A DNA stretch of 8,405 nucleotides from Candidatus Aminicenantota bacterium (GTDB lineage Bacteria > Acidobacteriota > Aminicenantia > UBA2199). Below the pieces are notes generated by a model that had not been told where the DNA came from, searched no databases, and saw only the letters and a program-made list of their open reading frames with translations. Position 1 is the stretch's first letter, and each line of letters starts with the position of its first letter. Below, one piece after another: positions 5,841 to 8,405 of the stretch. Position numbers and translations under genes: made by a program. The stretch is from NCBI GenBank assembly GCA_030620255.1, contig JAUXFB010000039.1:1-8405 (forward strand). The letters run 5' to 3'.

Positions 5841-7196
5841 CTAAAGTACGGTGGAATAGCGATTTAACTCCCAGTCGCTGACTTGAGTGTTATAGAGTTG
5901 ATTTTCTTTCATTTTGGAGTCTGAATATGCTTTATATGCTACTTCTCCGAGCATATCCCTTGTAAATGTAGAATGTCGCATGTGTGATAGAGCTTCACCA
6001 AGGCTTTCTGGTAATTCTTCAACACCCATTCTTTTTCTTTCCACTTGTGAAATTTTAAATAAATTGACTTCTACAGGTTCTGGAGGGAGAATTTTATGCT
6101 CAATACCGTCCAAACCTGCATTTAACAGAGATGCGAATTGAAGATAGCTATTTCCGGCTGGATCCGGACTTCTAATTTCACATCTGGCGGCATTTGCTTT
6201 TTCAAAGAAATTTGGAACACGGATTAGCATAGAGCGGTTTTTAAATCCCCATGCTATGAGTGTAGGTGCTTCATAACCCGGAACTAGCCTTTTATAACTA
6301 TTTGGCCATGAATTTAAAATTGCAGTCATAGAGTGCGCATGTTTCAATTGGCCTCCAATGAAATAACGCAAAGTATCACTGATTTTGTTTGGATCATCCG
6401 GATCATAGAATACATTTATTCCATTCTCTATAGACCAAAGGCTTTGATGGACATGCATACCGGAACCATTGTGATTTGCCCAAGGTTTAGGCATAAATGT
6501 TGCTAAATATCCATTTTTTGCCGCGGTAGCTTTTATCACCATTTTCATAGTCATACAGGCATCGGCCATATACTGAACTTCATCATATCTTATGCAGATT
6601 TCATGCTGAGACCTTGCTACTTCATGATGAACTGTTTCTACTTCTATAAACGGGAAATTTTTAGCATTAAGTGCAATTTCTCTTCTTATTGCATGATCTT
6701 GATTAGCTGCATCATCAGAAAAATATCCTCGTGTATCAGTTGCTTTCGGAATATCGCTTCCATTCTTTTTTAAGATGAAAAATTCAAGCTCAGGAGCCGC
6801 CTTCAGAATATATCCCATTTTTGCAGCTTTTTGGCATGTTCTTTCAAGAATATATCTGGGATCTCCTTCATACCTGCTACCGTCTGGATTATAAATATCA
6901 CAAATAAATCTTCCATCGGTTTCTTCTTCATTTCTCCAAGGTATTATGCCGAACGTATTCGGATCAGGAACTGCAACCATGTCTGATTCTTCTAACCTTC
7001 CATAACCAGTAATGCTGGACCCATCAAATCCCTCTCCTGAATATAATATTTCTTCTATGCGATTTGAATTGATTCCGATTGATTTTAACGTCCCTTCTAT
7101 GCTTAAGAATTGCAAAAGACAGAATTTAATCTTCTTCTCTTTAATTGTTCTTAACACTTTTTCGACTTGTTCCTTTTTATCTTGATTAAACGACAT
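5841..7196 (-). CDS. glnA: glutamine synthetase, class I alpha type
   Basis: Makes glutamine from glutamate, ammonia and ATP, as a cytoplasmic dodecamer. The 451 residues lack the 25-residue insertion of the beta type and the adenylylation-site motif (NLYDLPPEE type; here PPEPVEVNLF), so control by AMP transfer is unlikely. Arg67 in GYGRLEESDM corresponds to the arginine that gives glutamine feedback inhibition in Bacillus and related alpha enzymes. Motifs: FDGSSITG (57-64), metal ligands Glu136/Glu138 (PELEF) and Glu192/Glu199 (HHEVARSQHE), NGSGMH (243-248), NSYKRLVPGYEAP with the flap Glu309, NRSMLIRVP (320-328) and CEIRSPDPAGNSYLQF (339-354). The loop before NGSGMH reads FMPKPWANH where FMPKP followed by a glycine-containing FG-type loop is usual, a notable change beside the active site. 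The start is supported by the TGGAGA Shine-Dalgarno (7201-7206) and a promoter upstream. Its 3' end converges on the GT operon. Confidence 0.96.
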   Translation of the reverse strand: MSFNQDKKEQVEKVLRTIKEKKIKFCLLQFLSIEGTLKSIGINSNRIEEILYSGEGFDGSSITGYGRLEESDMVAVPDPNTFGIIPWRNEEETDGRFICDIYNPDGSRYEGDPRYILERTCQKAAKMGYILKAAPELEFFILKKNGSDIPKATDTRGYFSDDAANQDHAIRREIALNAKNFPFIEVETVHHEVARSQHEICIRYDEVQYMADACMTMKMVIKATAAKNGYLATFMPKPWANHNGSGMHVHQSLWSIENGINVFYDPDDPNKISDTLRYFIGGQLKHAHSMTAILNSWPNSYKRLVPGYEAPTLIAWGFKNRSMLIRVPNFFEKANAARCEIRSPDPAGNSYLQFASLLNAGLDGIEHKILPPEPVEVNLFKISQVERKRMGVEELPESLGEALSHMRHSTFTRDMLGEVAYKAYSDSKMKENQLYNTQVSDWELNRYSTVL

Positions 7197-7244
7197 TTTT
7201 TCTCCACAATGAAATGTATATTTTATTAATGTATTTAGATTGAA

Positions 7245-7273
7245 ATATTAGTGGAATTATTGTTAATTGTCAA
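7245..7273 (-). promoter_or_regulatory. near-consensus sigma70 promoter of glnA
   Basis: On the minus strand, a perfect -35 TTGACA (7268-7273), a 17-base spacer, and -10 TAATAT (7245-7250). Start of transcription would be near 7238, giving a leader of about 40 bases. One copy of the repeated word TGRAATTAT (7252-7260) falls inside the spacer, where a bound repressor would block polymerase. Confidence 0.8.
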
Positions 7274-7374
7274 TAGATGAATGAAAAATTGTCTCTGAAA
7301 TTATCTTCTTTATTGGTATTGACTTCTAAACCACTTGTAAGTGAAATTATGGAGGGTTATCAATAATTTTATGC
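7274..7374. promoter_or_regulatory. control region between divergent glnA and hutU promoters
   Basis: About 100 non-coding bases lie between the two -35 boxes. The 9-base word TGAAATTAT occurs at 7296-7304 and 7342-7350. TGGAATTAT lies at 7252-7260, and a near copy on the opposite strand lies at 7363-7371. The last two form a 7-base inverted repeat, AAATTAT/ATAATTT (7344-7369), ending five bases before the hutU -35. A small dyad, CACTT-GT-AAGTG (7332-7343), sits beside it. I see no recognisable NtrC or GlnR box. This is plausibly an operator region, but AT-rich chance matches are possible. Confidence 0.4.
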
Positions 7375-7403
7375 TTGACAATATATAGAGTTTTGAATAT
7401 ATT
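7375..7403 (+). promoter_or_regulatory. near-consensus sigma70 promoter of hutU
   Basis: Perfect -35 TTGACA (7375-7380), a 17-base spacer and -10 TATATT (7398-7403). Transcription would start near 7410, leaving a leader of only about 19 bases that holds little more than the ribosome binding site. Confidence 0.8.
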
Positions 7404-7428
7404 CTTAATAAGATAAAATGGAGGCAAA

Positions 7429-8405
7429 ATGAATTATAAAGACCATATTCAATTTTCTTTACCAAACACCTTACCAAACAAAAAGAAGTTTATAAATGGA
7501 ATAAGGAGAGCTCCTGATAGAGGATTCAATTTAACAAAAAAACAAACAAAAATTGCATTAAAAAACGCTTTAAGATATATACCTTCAAATCTACATGAAG
7601 AACTTGCCCCTGAATTTTTTGAAGAATTAAAAACAAGAGGTAGAATATATGGATATAGATACAGACCGGAAGGGGAAATAATTGGTAAACCTATTGATGA
7701 GTATAAAGGTAATACTATTGAAGCAAAGGCTTTTCAAGTCATGATTGACAATAATCTCGATTTTGAAGTGGCACTTTATCCATATGAACTTGTCACTTAT
7801 GGGGAATCCGGACAGGTTATGCAAAACTGGATGCAGTACAACCTTATTAAACTATATCTTGAAAATATGAGAAATGACCAAACACTTATTATTTATTCAG
7901 GCCACCCTCTGGGCTTATTTCCTACAACTCCTGATGCACCAAGAGTTATCTCAACAAATGGGATGTTAATTGGTTTATACGATAATCTTGAATACTTTAA
8001 CACAGCTGCAGCAATGGGCGTATCAAATTATGGACAAATGACAGCTGGAGGCTGGATGTATATAGGTCCCCAGGGTATTGTTCATGGAACATACATCACT
8101 CTTTTAAATGCTGGAAGATTATATCTAAAAATACCTGAAAATAAAGACATTGCAGGGGTTTTATATCTAAGTTCCGGGCTTGGAGGAATGAGCGGAGCAC
8201 AGGCAAAAGCAGTTGAGATTTCTGGAGGTATAGGAGTTATTGCAGAAGTAGACTTATCGAGAATTAAAACAAGATATAAACAGGGTTGGCTTTCAAAAAT
8301 GTCTTCGAATCTAGATGAAATTGCACATTGGATAATGGAATACAAAAAATCAAAAAAATCCGTTTCAATTGCATATCATGGTAATATTGTTGACCTCTGG
8401 GAATA
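7429..8405 (+). CDS. hutU: urocanate hydratase, long form (3' end outside window)
   Basis: Second enzyme of histidine degradation: NAD+-dependent hydration of urocanate to imidazolone propionate, in the cytoplasm. The window holds the first 325 codons of what in this subfamily is about 670. The N-terminus (IRRAPDRGFNLTKKQTKIAL, 25-44, then LAPEFFEELKTRGRIYGYRY) is typical of the long form and differs from the ~555-residue Pseudomonas type. Core motifs: YGESGQVMQNW (124-134), SGHPLGLFPT (157-166), NYGQMTAGGW and IGPQGIVHGT (200-221, active-site/NAD region), and SSGLGGMSGAQAKA (248-261, nucleotide-binding glycine loop). The catalytic-region cysteine lies beyond the edge and cannot be checked. 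GGAGG (7420-7424), four bases before the ATG, fixes the start. It is divergent from glnA; other hut genes may follow downstream. Histidine breakdown yields glutamate, the substrate of GlnA. Confidence 0.95.
   Translation, partial: MNYKDHIQFSLPNTLPNKKKFINGIRRAPDRGFNLTKKQTKIALKNALRYIPSNLHEELAPEFFEELKTRGRIYGYRYRPEGEIIGKPIDEYKGNTIEAKAFQVMIDNNLDFEVALYPYELVTYGESGQVMQNWMQYNLIKLYLENMRNDQTLIIYSGHPLGLFPTTPDAPRVISTNGMLIGLYDNLEYFNTAAAMGVSNYGQMTAGGWMYIGPQGIVHGTYITLLNAGRLYLKIPENKDIAGVLYLSSGLGGMSGAQAKAVEISGGIGVIAEVDLSRIKTRYKQGWLSKMSSNLDEIAHWIMEYKKSKKSVSIAYHGNIVDLWE

Noticed and set aside
5841..7196. Adenylylation-controlled (beta-type) glutamine synthetase
   Set aside because: The tyrosine site motif and the 25-residue insertion are absent, and the length fits the alpha type.
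7197..7240. Glutamine riboswitch or leader RNA before glnA
   Set aside because: The predicted leader is about 40 AT-rich bases with no clear stem.

Overview
The window is AT-rich bacterial chromosomal DNA with dense coding, ATGA gene overlaps, clear Shine-Dalgarno sites and three near-consensus sigma70-type promoters, each with a 17-base spacer. It contains six protein genes, two of them cut by the window edges. I see no tRNA, rRNA, CRISPR array, transposase or phage gene. The organism is not identifiable with confidence. The low GC, a class I alpha-type glutamine synthetase and a long-form urocanase (the type found in Bacteroidetes, Fusobacteria, Spirochaetes and Clostridia) suggest an anaerobe or a candidate-phylum bacterium; this is inference.

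Left block (1-3014, minus strand): purD, purE and mtaB form one operon, read right to left and driven by a TTTACC-N17-TATAAT promoter at 3060-3088. Each junction is an ATGA overlap. PurD makes glycinamide ribonucleotide and PurE the carboxylated imidazole intermediate of purine synthesis. MtaB is the radical-SAM enzyme that methylthiolates t6A37 in tRNAs reading ANN codons. The mtaB gene runs off the left edge but is otherwise intact.

Middle block (3015-5840): a structured 278-base gap with two hairpins and a possible 34-codon leader ORF precedes a two-gene plus-strand operon. The first gene is a membrane GT21-type (ceramide glucosyltransferase/HpnI-like) glycosyltransferase. The second is a GT-B enzyme resembling the MurG/MGDG-synthase/UgtP group. 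Together they look like a two-step glycolipid pathway. The block appears somewhat richer in GC than the purine operon and is bracketed by a 13-base direct repeat, so it may be an acquired cassette.

Right block (5841-8405): glnA (minus) converges on the glycosyltransferase operon across a 41-base gap that holds a hairpin terminator. glnA is divergent from hutU (plus, cut by the right edge). Their promoters face away from each other across a 232-base gap carrying a repeated 9-base word. This pairs glutamine synthesis with histidine degradation, two arms of nitrogen metabolism.
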